Shown: piece after piece, positions 42,980-51,607 of the stretch
Layout of the letters: each line of letters begins with the position of its first letter
Numbering within the stretch: the stretch's first letter is position 1
Assembly (NCBI RefSeq): GCF_019599275.1
Contig: NZ_JAHZTD010000002.1
Coordinates: 186,001 to 250,000, forward strand
Origin: Hymenobacter sp. HSC-4F20
GTDB lineage: Bacteria > Bacteroidota > Bacteroidia > Cytophagales > Hymenobacteraceae
DNA length: 64,000 bases
Reading direction: 5' to 3'
Notes under the pieces: generated by a model
Told to the model about the DNA's origin: nothing
Databases searched by the model: none
What the model saw: only the letters and a program-made list of their open reading frames with translations
Made by a program: the position numbers and the translations under genes

Positions 42980-43093
42980 AGACTGAAAAGAAGAAAATGG
43001 ATGATTTTAAGATACTGCCTGACCAATCAGCTTACAAGTATACTAGGTCTGGCGGCAACTTCATACATTCTTCTCTTTCCTTGAAATTGAATT

Positions 43094-44158
43094 TTAACGT
43101 CCGTCCGGGGCGGGTGGCAGGTCCAGGTTAAACGCAATGTCGCGCATGCACCGGAAGTGGCCCTGGGGGCACTTGGCGTAGCCAATCTTGGAGCACGGCC
43201 GGCAGGGCAGGCCCGGCACCTCCAATACCCGGAACTCGGTGCGGTAGGGATACATCCCAAATTCCGGCACAGTATTGCCCCATACGCTGAATATCTCCTT
43301 GCCAAACGCCGCCGCAATGTGCATCAGCCCGGTGTCGTGGCTGACCACAAAGCGCGCCTGCCGCACCAGCGAGGCCGACTGGTTCAGGTTGAACTTGCCG
43401 CAGGCGTTGTAAATCAGGGTTTGGGCCGGCTCCGGGGCGGGGCGGGCAGGAAAGTAATACGGACTTTCCGGAATGCGGCCGGGCGCGGGCGGGGAGGTAG
43501 CGGTCTGACTATCAAACGCCAGCTCAATAACGTGGCCGTTGCTTTCGTCTTCGGGGCCGCCTAGCAGCACCACGGGCTGACGCAGCAGACCGCACAGCTC
43601 AATAATACGCTCCACGGGCAGGCGCTTGGTAGCGTGCTGAGCCCCAATGGCAAAGGCCACGTAGCCGCTCTGAAACGCCGGGGGCAGGGCCGCACTGAGC
43701 ATAACCTCATCCTGGGCCGGAATAAAGTAGTCGAGGCCCTGGCCGTCGTTTCTAACGCCTAGCGGAGCCGCCGCTGCCAAGTACCGGTCCACAATATGCA
43801 CACGAGGCAGCGTATTCACTTTCAGGTTGACGAGCAGCCACTTGCGCCAGTTCAGCTTGTCGAAAGAGGCCGACCGGACCCCGAGCTGGGCCTTGAGCAG
43901 CGTTGTGCGCAAGTTGTTATGCAGGTCTACCACGAAATCAAACTGCTCGGCTTTCAGCTCCGCCACCAACTCGCGCAGGGAGCCGGTGAGGCAGTGCACC
44001 TTGTCGATGTAAGGGTTGGGCTCCAGAAAGCTGCGGAAGCCCGGCTTGGTGGCAAAATGCACCTGCGCCCCCGGTACCTGCAGCTTTAGGCAGCGTACTA
44101 CGGGAGTAGTCAGCACAATATCCCCGATAGAGGAAAAACGCAGCACCAGAATTTTCAT
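43094..44158 (-). CDS. Glycosyltransferase family 9 (heptosyltransferase-like)
   Basis: 354 residues. GT-B fold enzyme of LPS-core type: N-terminal MKILVLRFSSIGDIVLTTPVV, LHNNLRTTLLKAQLG and the donor-binding SHDTGLMHIAAAFGKEIFSVWG. The C-terminus carries a Cys cluster CxxC-x7-C-x6-C (CRPCSKIGYAKCPQGHFRC). The Met at 44158 begins the family motif. It lies 92 bases below polX on the same strand and may be co-transcribed. Acceptor sugar unknown. Confidence 0.9.
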   Translation of the reverse strand: MKILVLRFSSIGDIVLTTPVVRCLKLQVPGAQVHFATKPGFRSFLEPNPYIDKVHCLTGSLRELVAELKAEQFDFVVDLHNNLRTTLLKAQLGVRSASFDKLNWRKWLLVNLKVNTLPRVHIVDRYLAAAAPLGVRNDGQGLDYFIPAQDEVMLSAALPPAFQSGYVAFAIGAQHATKRLPVERIIELCGLLRQPVVLLGGPEDESNGHVIELAFDSQTATSPPAPGRIPESPYYFPARPAPEPAQTLIYNACGKFNLNQSASLVRQARFVVSHDTGLMHIAAAFGKEIFSVWGNTVPEFGMYPYRTEFRVLEVPGLPCRPCSKIGYAKCPQGHFRCMRDIAFNLDLPPAPDGR

Positions 44159-44250
44159 ACAAGTAAGTGGCCGGTTGCTAGTTACCGGTTGCCAGCTCAC
44201 CCGGGGCATGGTTCCCCCTGGCAACTGGCAAACCGGCGGCTGGCAACTGC

Positions 44251-46005
44251 TTATCCAAACAGCGAATCTTTGAACTCCAGCGCGGGCGTAATGCCGGCTT
44301 TGCGCTGGGCAAAGTAGGCGGCTACCTCCTCCGCCGATTTAGCATTAAACGTCATATCCTTGGTCAGCCCCCCTTTGCGTCCCATCAGTACGCCGTAGCG
44401 CATATCGGCGTAGCCGTTGGTGTGGTGGGCGTCGGGGTTAATGCTGAGTTGCACGCCCCGGTCCAGAGCATAGCGTACCCAGCGCCAGTCCAGGTCGAGG
44501 CGCCAGGGGTTAGCGTTGATTTCGATGATGACGTTGTACTGGGCGCAGGCATCGATTACCGCCTTGTGGTCGAGGGGGTAGCCTTCACGGCGCAGCAGCA
44601 GGCGGCCGGTGGGGTGCCCCAGCATGGTGGTATAGGGGTTTTCGATAGCGCGCAGCACCCGGCTGGTAGCCTTGCGCTCATCCATTTTCAGGTTGGAGTG
44701 CACCGAGGCCACCACGAAATCAAAGGTTTCCAGCACCGGCGCGGGGTAGTCGAGCGAGCCGTCGGAGAGAATATCCGACTCAATACCCTTGAAGATGCGG
44801 AACGGGGCCAGTTCCTGATTCAGCTCGTCGATTTCGCGCTGCTGCTGGCGCACGCGCTCCGGCGAGAGGCCATTGGCGTAGTGCGCGGCCTGGGAATGGT
44901 CGCAGATGCCGAGGTACTGGTAGCCCTGGTCGCGCAGGAAGGTAGCCATTTCGCGCAGGCTGTGGCTACCATCGGAATAGGTACTGTGGTTGTGCAGGGA
45001 GCCACGCAAGTCCTGGTCTTCCAGCAGGTGAGGCAGCCGGTTTTCCCGGGCCTGAGTTAGCTCACCGAGGCCTTCGCGCAACTCGGGCTCCACGTATTGC
45101 AGGCCGGCGCGCTGGTACAGATCCTGCTCGGAGGAAAACCGCTCCCGCTTCAGCCAGTGGCGCAGGGTAGCAGGCTGGCCAGGGCGAGGGGCCTCGGTCA
45201 GGGTTTCGCTGAGGTGGGCCTCGGCGGCCGAGTGCAGCAGCAACTGGTTGATGTAGTCAGCCGGAGAAGTCAGCACAAGCTCCACCTTCACGCCCGAGGT
45301 AGTGGCCGTGCCGCGCCAGGCAAAGGGGCCGCTACGGCGCACATCAGGAGTAATGCCTTCCAGCTGATCGAGCTGCTCGTGCACCCGCGCCGGCTGGCGG
45401 GTAGCCACCACCAGCAGCACCGTTTCCACGGTTTCGAGGCGGCGGCGCACTTCGCCGGCCACGGCGGCCTGCTCCACGCCGGGCACTTCCCGCACGCGAC
45501 GGGCCAGATCTTCGGCCAGTTCCTCGGCCTGGGGGTAGAGCAGCTTGCCCCGGCTTTGGCTGGTAAACTCCAGGGCAGCCAGAATCGACTCCTGGGTTTT
45601 CTTGCCGAAGCCTTTCAGCTTGCTGACTTCGTCGTTTTCGGCGGCCTGCCGCAGCTGCTCGGGGCTTTCAATTCCCAACTCCTTCCACAGCGTCCGGATT
45701 TTCTTGGGGCCAATGCCTTTCACGTTGAGCAGTTCCACCACTCCGGGCGGGGTGATGCTCAGCAGGCGCGTCAGCTCCTCAAACGAGCCGGTATCCAGCA
45801 TTTCCGCCACCTTGGCCGCGGCCGTCTTGCTCAGACCGGTGCGGTCGGGCAGGCCGTGGCGCTCAATATCGGCCACGGGCACACTCAGCTGCTCCAGGGC
45901 ATTGACGGTGCCCTCGTAGGCCCGGATTTTGAAAGGATTTTCCTCGTGCAGCTCCAGGAGCTGGGCGGCGAGGCGGAAGGCTCGGATAAGGGCGCGGTTG
46001 TCCAT
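44251..46005 (-). CDS. polX: PolX family: HhH/PolX core plus PHP domain, polymerase aspartates not conserved
   Basis: 584 residues, family length. Helix-hairpin-helix region LNVKGIGPKKIRTLWKELG is intact. In the palm, family GS-x-RR-x5-GDIDxLV aligns with AGEVRRRLETVETVLLVV, so both catalytic Asp are replaced, and the third (KVDL) is KVEL. The C-terminal PHP domain is intact: LHNHSTYSDGSH, GICDHSQ, ESDILSDG, ASVHSN, MLGHPTG and INPDAHHTNGYA. Predicted to keep 3'-5' exonuclease or phosphatase activity but not polymerase activity. The ATG at 46005 agrees with a -7 box at 46012. Confidence 0.88.
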   Translation of the reverse strand: MDNRALIRAFRLAAQLLELHEENPFKIRAYEGTVNALEQLSVPVADIERHGLPDRTGLSKTAAAKVAEMLDTGSFEELTRLLSITPPGVVELLNVKGIGPKKIRTLWKELGIESPEQLRQAAENDEVSKLKGFGKKTQESILAALEFTSQSRGKLLYPQAEELAEDLARRVREVPGVEQAAVAGEVRRRLETVETVLLVVATRQPARVHEQLDQLEGITPDVRRSGPFAWRGTATTSGVKVELVLTSPADYINQLLLHSAAEAHLSETLTEAPRPGQPATLRHWLKRERFSSEQDLYQRAGLQYVEPELREGLGELTQARENRLPHLLEDQDLRGSLHNHSTYSDGSHSLREMATFLRDQGYQYLGICDHSQAAHYANGLSPERVRQQQREIDELNQELAPFRIFKGIESDILSDGSLDYPAPVLETFDFVVASVHSNLKMDERKATSRVLRAIENPYTTMLGHPTGRLLLRREGYPLDHKAVIDACAQYNVIIEINANPWRLDLDWRWVRYALDRGVQLSINPDAHHTNGYADMRYGVLMGRKGGLTKDMTFNAKSAEEVAAYFAQRKAGITPALEFKDSLFG

Positions 46006-46011
46006 GAGGGG

Positions 46012-46019
46012 CAAAGGTA
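46012..46019 (-). promoter_or_regulatory. -7 box TACCTTTG immediately before polX
   Basis: A perfect TAnnTTTG only 6 bases from the ATG, implying an almost leaderless transcript. Confidence 0.55.
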
Positions 46020-46187
46020 ACGGGTGGGCGAGGCATTCAGCTAGCCGGAGTGAAATCATCAATCCCCGCCCCGATTCACTACATTCGGAGCGGGAAGCGG
46101 GCGGGCTGGGGTCTGTTCTGGTACGCAAGCCAGGCGGAAACGGCTGCCGGCTTCATGTTCCGATTTCTCTTCCTCAAACTGTTTGTT

Positions 46188-46589
46188 ATGCGCCTGCTTG
46201 CTCTCCTGTGCTCATTAAGTGTGCTGCTACTGGCCGCTACCTGCAAAAATGACCCTAAAACCAGCAGCCAGCTCCGGCAGCTGGAACGTACCTGGCTGCA
46301 CGCCCACGAGGAAGACCAGGGCGACGTGCGCGTGTACCGCCCCAACACGTACGCTTTCCCCCCCTCCCGCGGGCGCACGGGCTTTGCCTTCGACCACAAT
46401 GGCCTCTTCATCCAGTACGACATTGCCCCTACCGACGGCATTGAGGGCCGCAAAGGCCGCTGGACCTCCCCCACTGACCACAGCGTACGCATTACCCTTG
46501 ATGATCGGAAAGACCCGGACTATACCCTTGAAATTGTGTCGCTGGAAAACGACGTGCTGAAAGTGCGCCGGGTGGAAGAGGTGAAATAG
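46188..46589 (+). CDS. Small putative lipoprotein
   Basis: 133 residues from the ATG at 46188 (MRLLALLCSLSVLLLAATCK, lipidated Cys near residue 19). The mature part of about 115 residues is beta-rich (WLHAHEEDQGDVRVYRP, FAFDHNGLFIQYDIAP, RWTSPTDHSVRITLDD), a lipocalin-like pattern seen in small Bacteroidota lipoproteins. Other in-frame Mets upstream (46155, 46050) are less likely. Divergent from polX and ends before a long hairpin. Confidence 0.65.
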   Translation: MRLLALLCSLSVLLLAATCKNDPKTSSQLRQLERTWLHAHEEDQGDVRVYRPNTYAFPPSRGRTGFAFDHNGLFIQYDIAPTDGIEGRKGRWTSPTDHSVRITLDDRKDPDYTLEIVSLENDVLKVRRVEEVK

Positions 46590-46682
46590 CGGGAAACTGA
46601 ACCGGCACGTTTCTGTTCCGGCGGCTTCTACCCCCTTGTGCGCTTATCATTAGCTGAAGCTAAACCACAGCTGCCTCGTACT

Positions 46683-46745
46683 GGAAAGCCCGCATGGGAC
46701 GATACCCATTCCTCAACGAGTGGGCTCGTCCCATGCGGGCTTTCC
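46683..46745 (+). terminator. Long hairpin after the lipoprotein gene (20-bp perfect stem)
   Basis: Arms at 46683-46702 and 46726-46745 are perfectly complementary (GGAAAGCCCGCATGGGACGA), with partial inner pairing CCCATTC/GAGTGGG. It is followed by ACTTTTATGTTTTTG. Confidence 0.7.
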
Positions 46746-46832
46746 ACTTTTATGTTTTTGTTTTGCCACCAACTTTCCCGGCGTTACCGGAGCGGGAAAA
46801 CTCATCATCTCACTACTTCACCAGTTCACCCC

Positions 46833-47240
46833 TTGAACTACTGGCTTGTTAAATCGGAACCCGCGGCCTACTCCTGGGCCGACTTCACCCGCGACAATGG
46901 CACCGACTGGACTGGTGTGCGCAATTTCCAGGCCCGCAACTTTTTGCAGCAGATGCAGCCCGGCGACCTGGTGCTCTATTACCACAGCGTTACGGACAAG
47001 CAGGTAGTGGGTATTGCTACCGTGGCCGCCCCTGCCGCCCCCGATGCCACAGCCGAAGCCGGCAGCGGGTGGGTGGCCGTGCACCTGCGGCCCCAGCAGC
47101 CTCTGGCCCGCCCTGTATCCCTGGCTCAGATCAAGCAGGACGCCCGCCTGACCCAAATTGGGCTGCTGCGCCAGTCTCGTCTCTCAGTGATGCCGCTGCA
47201 AGCCGAGGAGTTTGATGTACTGCTGGAACTAGGAAGCTAG
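46833..47240 (+). CDS. EVE-domain protein
   Basis: 135 residues from a TTG start at 46833 (reads MNYWLVKSEPAAYSWADF). The EVE fold (PUA-like) is shown by GTDWTGVRNFQARNFL, MQPGDLVLYYHSV and QVVGIATVAAP. EVE proteins bind modified bases in RNA or DNA. The upstream reading from 46638 adds 65 residues with no similarity and runs through the hairpin, so it is rejected. Confidence 0.87.
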   Translation: MNYWLVKSEPAAYSWADFTRDNGTDWTGVRNFQARNFLQQMQPGDLVLYYHSVTDKQVVGIATVAAPAAPDATAEAGSGWVAVHLRPQQPLARPVSLAQIKQDARLTQIGLLRQSRLSVMPLQAEEFDVLLELGS

Positions 47241-47317
47241 CGTTTTGCCTTACAGCCCTGGTACTGCCCTCGTTGCCCCGCAGCGGGGGCAGCGTTGTTT
47301 GCAGTCCCCCGCGAAAT

Positions 47318-47361
47318 AAAGCCGTAGCAACCTCTGGCTCAGCTAGGTGTTACGGCTCTTT
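47318..47361 (+). terminator. Weak hairpin after the EVE gene
   Basis: Imperfect arms around AAGCCGTAGCAACCT and AGGTGTTACGGCTCTT with a 12-base loop. Confidence 0.35.
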
Positions 47362-47408
47362 CGCTGTATCTTACTTACCCCGTGCTCCCACCCTTTTAGG
47401 CCGTTGTT

Positions 47409-48986
47409 ATGCGACACCTGTACCTGCTTGTTGGCCTGCTACTCCACCTGTCCGGAGCGGTGGCTCAATCCTCAAAGCTGCCCCCTAAGCCCCCCATTCA
47501 ACCCAGCCAGCCCTACCGCCTGGAGCTACCCCTGGAAAGCTACTCCAGCGACGTGCTGGTGCAGCCCTTGCAGGAAGACAGCAGCGTGGTGCTGCTGATC
47601 GAGAAAGACCCCGTTCTTTCGAGCAAAACCGAATATACTTTTCAGAAGCTCAACTACAAGCTGCAACCCGGCCAGACGGTGCCCGTGCCCGTACCGCGAG
47701 GCTATACCTTCCGCGAAATCTGCGCCGAGGGCACTGATGTGTACGCCTTGTTTCAGGGAAATGCGCCCGGGGTTCTGTGGGTCGCGGCCTTTGATAGCCG
47801 TACGGGCGAACTGGGCACGGGTGAGTTCAAAACCAAGCGCACCCAAGAAGTGCACGACATGAAGGCCCTGGACGGCAACCTGTTCGTGACGGTGGAGGCC
47901 GATATGCACCTGACCATTCTGCTGCTCGATTTGAAGAAGGCTACATTTCGCTTTCTGCCCTCCGTGTATGAGCCGCTGCCCGCTACCTTCACCTTCCTGG
48001 CCGATTCGGTTACCAAGCGGGCGGAGCTGATTTTAAGCGAAACGAATGGGTTTAAGTCGCGGCTACAGCTCAAGCAGCTCTCCGACAGCGGCCAACTGCT
48101 CCACTCCGAGTTCGTGCAGGCCGGCAGCGAGCGGGGCCTGCTGGAAGCACAGCTTAGCCCCGGCGACAGCGCCGCCCGCCTGCTGGCTGGCACCTACACC
48201 CTGCGCGACTCGCGCTACTCCCAGGGCTTGTTTGCCGCTGACCTGAACGCCGGGGTGACGGCCACCGGGCAGCGCCGCTCCCTGCGCTACTACGATTTTC
48301 TGAACCTGAAGCACTTCTTTGACTTCATGAAGCCCGCCCGCCTGGCCCGCATGCGCCAGCGCAGCGAGCGGCTGCGGGCCACCGACCGCCAGTACCGCCA
48401 CCGCTACCGCTTGCTCATGCACGACATGCTGCCCATCCGCGAGGGGTACGTGTTAGTAGCCGAAGTGTACTACCCCCGCTTCAACAACTCCACTTCCAAC
48501 AACTTGGGCGGGCTTTACAACTATGGGTACGGTACCTTGTCGCCGCTGGCCCGCTACTACAACAGCAACCACTTGCGCCGCTCGGAGGGATACCGCACCA
48601 CGCACGCCCTCATCTGCGGCTTTGATCGGCGGGGCAATCTGCTCTGGGATAACTCCTTCCTGATGAAGGAGGTAGAGCAAACGCTCTTGCAGGAATCCGT
48701 GCGGGTCCGGCCCCTCCCTGATGGGCGGCGGCTGGCCATGGCCTACCTTAAGGAAGATGACTTATTCTACAAAATAATAGATGAGGCTACCCCCACTCCC
48801 AACGACTGGCAGGTAAAGATTCAGACCACCAACAACAGCACCACCGAGAAAACGACCAGCACGCAACAGGAGGAACTTATTCCCTGGTACGGCAGCCGCT
48901 TCCTGGCCGCGGGCTACCAGCACATAAGCCCGGTCAAGGGCAGCAACCGGGACGTGTACTTTCTCAACGTTGTGGAGTTCAACTAG
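47409..48986 (+). CDS. Large exported protein, hypothetical
   Basis: 525 residues with a signal peptide (LYLLVGLLLHLSGAVAQ). No recognised family. It is beta-rich throughout with a short Lys/Arg-rich helix near 300-320 (PARLARMRQRSERLRATDRQ). Repeated patterns such as VLLIEKDPVLSS and FVTVEADMHLTILLLDLKKA are compatible with a beta-propeller-like fold, but no repeat count can be fixed. It has no lipobox or sorting domain. Monocistronic, convergent with the DUF4252 gene over a 30-bp stem terminator. Codon use is native. Confidence 0.75.
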   Translation: MRHLYLLVGLLLHLSGAVAQSSKLPPKPPIQPSQPYRLELPLESYSSDVLVQPLQEDSSVVLLIEKDPVLSSKTEYTFQKLNYKLQPGQTVPVPVPRGYTFREICAEGTDVYALFQGNAPGVLWVAAFDSRTGELGTGEFKTKRTQEVHDMKALDGNLFVTVEADMHLTILLLDLKKATFRFLPSVYEPLPATFTFLADSVTKRAELILSETNGFKSRLQLKQLSDSGQLLHSEFVQAGSERGLLEAQLSPGDSAARLLAGTYTLRDSRYSQGLFAADLNAGVTATGQRRSLRYYDFLNLKHFFDFMKPARLARMRQRSERLRATDRQYRHRYRLLMHDMLPIREGYVLVAEVYYPRFNNSTSNNLGGLYNYGYGTLSPLARYYNSNHLRRSEGYRTTHALICGFDRRGNLLWDNSFLMKEVEQTLLQESVRVRPLPDGRRLAMAYLKEDDLFYKIIDEATPTPNDWQVKIQTTNNSTTEKTTSTQQEELIPWYGSRFLAAGYQHISPVKGSNRDVYFLNVVEFN

Positions 48987-49014
48987 CCTTCGGCCAGCTG
49001 CCAGTCTATACCAA

Positions 49015-49078
49015 CTACCTCAAGCAACAAAAAGGCTACTTCACGTGGGTGAAGTAGCCTTTTTGTTGCTTGAGGTAG
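49015..49078. terminator. Bidirectional terminator with a perfect 30-bp stem
   Basis: Left arm 49015-49044 and right arm 49049-49078 are exact complements over 30 bases with a 4-base loop. A- and T-runs occur in the arms (CAACAAAAAGG / CCTTTTTGTTG). It lies between convergent genes. Confidence 0.9.
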
Positions 49079-49084
49079 CAGAAA

Positions 49085-49645
49085 TTACCGGGTGGCCTCC
49101 CCTACTACGTTAGGAAGAACTTTAGCCAGCTGGCTTACCTGCTCCCGGGTGAAGTTGCCCGCCACGGAAACCAGTACAAAGGAATCGGCGGACTCCTGCT
49201 TGCCTACGGCTACAAATTCCGATACCCGGCCGCCCTGCTCGCGCACGGAGTAACGCAGCTGGTTGGGGTTGTCGGCGGAGGCGCTAATGGGTAGGGGAGT
49301 GTAGCGTTCATTGGCCAGCAGCCCTTCTACTTCCCGGTCCAGCCCCTCGGCTACCAAGTCGCGCGCGCTACCGGTAGTAGGCGCGAAGGTGATGATTTTG
49401 GCGCTCCGAATGGCCGTCAGGGCCTGACTGACGTCGTTATCACCCCCAATCTTGGCAATGCGCCCCAACAGAAAGCGGGTAGTCAGGCCAGCATTCCAGT
49501 CGGTGGCTTTAAAGCCCGGGCGGTTTTCATATTTATTAAAAAACTCGGCAACGGTGCGGGCAGGTTTGCCTGGGCCGCTGGCGCGGCAGCCAGCCAGCAC
49601 TGCGAGTACTACGGCCAGCAGGAAAGAGAGGTGACGAAGTTTCAT
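49085..49645 (-). CDS. DUF4252-like lipoprotein
   Basis: 186 residues with a lipoprotein signal (LLAVVLAVLAGCRAS). The mature part matches the pattern of the Bacteroidota DUF4252 family: a helical N-terminus VAEFFNKYENRPGFKATDW, a central alpha/beta part (SAKIITFAPTTGSARDLVAE) and an end with SADSFVLVSVAGNFTREQVSQLAK in short pieces. Function of the family is unknown. The Met at 49645 opens the signal. Convergent with the exported orphan gene. Confidence 0.8.
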   Translation of the reverse strand: MKLRHLSFLLAVVLAVLAGCRASGPGKPARTVAEFFNKYENRPGFKATDWNAGLTTRFLLGRIAKIGGDNDVSQALTAIRSAKIITFAPTTGSARDLVAEGLDREVEGLLANERYTPLPISASADNPNQLRYSVREQGGRVSEFVAVGKQESADSFVLVSVAGNFTREQVSQLAKVLPNVVGEATR

Positions 49646-49747
49646 ATAGGTGAAATAAGGAGGAATGGTAGGTTCTACGGCGCTTGGGGTCAGCCGTTCC
49701 AACGGCCGGGGTCGGCGTCGGGTGCGCGGGGTAGCACACGGCGTAAA

Positions 49748-49781
49748 AAAAGGCGACGCCCCAAGTGGTGCGCCGCCTTTT
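49748..49781 (-). terminator. Terminator after the OmpA/TSP3 gene
   Basis: A stem AAAAGGCG/CGCCTTTT extended by near-complete inner pairing, with a TTTTTTT tract on the minus strand. Confidence 0.75.
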
Positions 49782-49799
49782 CTTAGCTACTCCGCGGCC

Positions 49800-51266
49800 T
49801 TACGGCTGGGGAGCATTCGGGATGAAGAACTCAAACTTGAACTCTACCCGACGGTTCTGCGACATATTCTTAGACGAGGTGTTAGGAGCAGCTGGCTCCG
49901 ACTCACCACGGCCTTCCGTCACGATGCGGGCCGGGTCAACGCGCTTGCCGGTGAAGTAGCGCTTCACCGAGCCAGCCCGGCGCTCTGAGAGCCCCTGGTT
50001 GTACTCGTCGGTACCGCGCGAGTCAGCGTGGCCGATTACGCGCAGGCTGTATTCGGGGTGGTCATTGAGAGCTTTCACCATCTTGTCCAGCGTACCGTAC
50101 GAAGTGCGTTTAATGACGGTGCTGTTGGTTTCGAAGCGTACGGGTTGCTCCAGCTTCCGCACACCCGGATCAATTTCCATGGGGCAGCCGTTGGCATCTA
50201 CGCGGGCACCGCGGGGAGTGTCGGGGCACTTATCGGCGCTATCCGGTACACCGTCACCGTCGGCATCCACCACCAGCGGGCAGCCGTTGGCGTCTACTTG
50301 GGTACCAGCGGGCGTGCCGGGGCACTTGTCGTTCTGGTCAGCCACGCCGTCACCATCGGCATCGGGGCAGCCACGCAGAGCGGGCAGGCCGGCCTGGTCA
50401 GGGCACTGGTCGTCTTTATCGGCTACGCCGTCGTTGTCCCGGTCGGGGCAGCCCTGCATAGCCGCCGTGCCAGCCTCCGTTGGGCACTGATCCTGGTAAT
50501 CCGGTACTCCGTCCTTGTCGCCGTCGAGGGGGCAGCCGTTTTCATCCACGGCCACGCCAGCGGGGGTATCCGGGCACTTGTCTTTGCGGTCAGAGACGCC
50601 GTCGTTGTCGGTGTCCTTGGCTTTGCCCAGGGCAATGTTCAGGCCCACGGTGTGCTGCAGGAACTTATCGTCCCACTTGTTGTCGTCGCGGGTAGGATCC
50701 CCGTCAATATTGGCGTTCAGGGGAATGTGCTGGCCGGTTTGCACAAACAGGTGTACTGCCTCGCCCAGGCGGAAGTCCAGCCCAGCAGCCCCGAACAGAT
50801 CGAAGTAGCTTTTGTCCTGGTCCGTGTTGATGGTTTGGTTGTTGCGGAAGATGGTGCCTTCGCGGCTGGTGTAAGTCCAGCCCGGGGCGGCTAGCAGGTA
50901 GGGGCGGAAAAACGCATCTTCCTTGAGGAGCTTGAATTTCAGGCCCAGGTTCACGTTCACCACGTTGGTGGCGAAGTTGCTGCCGAAGTAGGGCGCTCCA
51001 GCCGGGGCATTTTTCTTGAACTCCACGTAATTGCCGCTCAGCTGCAGATCCAGACCAGAAGTAAGGTAGCGGCTGATGGTGATGCCAGGAGCGTACTTGT
51101 TTTCGCTCCACTTCCAGTAGTCGGAGCCGAAGTTGCCCTTGTACTGCATGGCACTTACGTTGATGCCGATGGCCGTCTTGCGGTCGGCCGTCTGGGCGTG
51201 GGCCCGCGGGGCCGCCGCCAAAAGCGACAGACCCAAGGCCGTAGAAGTTGCTAAAAGGTGTCTCAT
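49800..51266 (-). CDS. OmpA-family outer membrane protein with thrombospondin type-3 repeats
   Basis: 488 residues. Signal peptide (ALGLSLLAAAPRAHAQ), an N-terminal eight-strand-like OmpA barrel (residues about 25-220), then five thrombospondin type-3-like calcium-binding repeats (DTDNDGVSDRKDKCPDTP type, ending in DANGCPM), then a C-terminal OmpA peptidoglycan-binding domain (RVIGHADSRGTDEYNQGLSERRA in part, GRGESEP). It links the outer membrane to the cell wall. The Met at 51266 is used because a -7 box lies at 51272. Confidence 0.93.
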   Translation of the reverse strand: MRHLLATSTALGLSLLAAAPRAHAQTADRKTAIGINVSAMQYKGNFGSDYWKWSENKYAPGITISRYLTSGLDLQLSGNYVEFKKNAPAGAPYFGSNFATNVVNVNLGLKFKLLKEDAFFRPYLLAAPGWTYTSREGTIFRNNQTINTDQDKSYFDLFGAAGLDFRLGEAVHLFVQTGQHIPLNANIDGDPTRDDNKWDDKFLQHTVGLNIALGKAKDTDNDGVSDRKDKCPDTPAGVAVDENGCPLDGDKDGVPDYQDQCPTEAGTAAMQGCPDRDNDGVADKDDQCPDQAGLPALRGCPDADGDGVADQNDKCPGTPAGTQVDANGCPLVVDADGDGVPDSADKCPDTPRGARVDANGCPMEIDPGVRKLEQPVRFETNSTVIKRTSYGTLDKMVKALNDHPEYSLRVIGHADSRGTDEYNQGLSERRAGSVKRYFTGKRVDPARIVTEGRGESEPAAPNTSSKNMSQNRRVEFKFEFFIPNAPQP

Positions 51267-51271
51267 GGAGG

Positions 51272-51279
51272 CAAAATTA
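51272..51279 (-). promoter_or_regulatory. -7 box TAATTTTG directly before the OmpA/TSP3 gene
   Basis: A TAnnTTTG match 5 bases from the ATG, implying a nearly leaderless transcript. Confidence 0.5.
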
Positions 51280-51536
51280 GGTGGAAGAATTGCACAGGCG
51301 GGCGCCGCCACCAGCCGGCGGGAGCCCATTCAGACTATCCGCCTATACCCCCATCCTGGGAATTATGTTGCCTCTGAGTTAGCAAAAACCCATTTTATAT
51401 GGCATTTAATCAAGCTCAACCACTACATATTCAACCAATTATATTCTAGCCAACCGATATACAAGTGTATTGCACTCATATCCCAGCAAGGAAATTTTTT
51501 CTCCGATAAGATCAATTAAATAAATTTAAAAAAAAG
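51280..51536. other. AT-rich gap between the OmpA gene and the aminopeptidase P gene
   Basis: About 255 bases, very AT-rich (for example TTATATTCTAGCC and TAAATAAATTTAAAA), with no supported gene. It probably contains the upstream promoter elements of the OmpA gene. Confidence 0.4.
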
Positions 51537-51562
51537 AAGACACCCCTAGGTAGAGGCGCCTT
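51537..51562 (-). terminator. Terminator after the aminopeptidase P gene
   Basis: A 10-bp stem with G-U pairs (AAGGCGCCTC with GGGGTGTCTT on the minus strand), 6-base loop, followed by CTTTTTTTT. Confidence 0.7.
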
Positions 51563-51607
51563 CTATCGGCCACTGAATAGGATCTGGCAGCGGAATCTTA
51601 GGCTGCT

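Noticed and set aside
45097..46020. 307-codon open frame opposite polX
   Set aside because: Shadow of polX; composition and lack of motifs.
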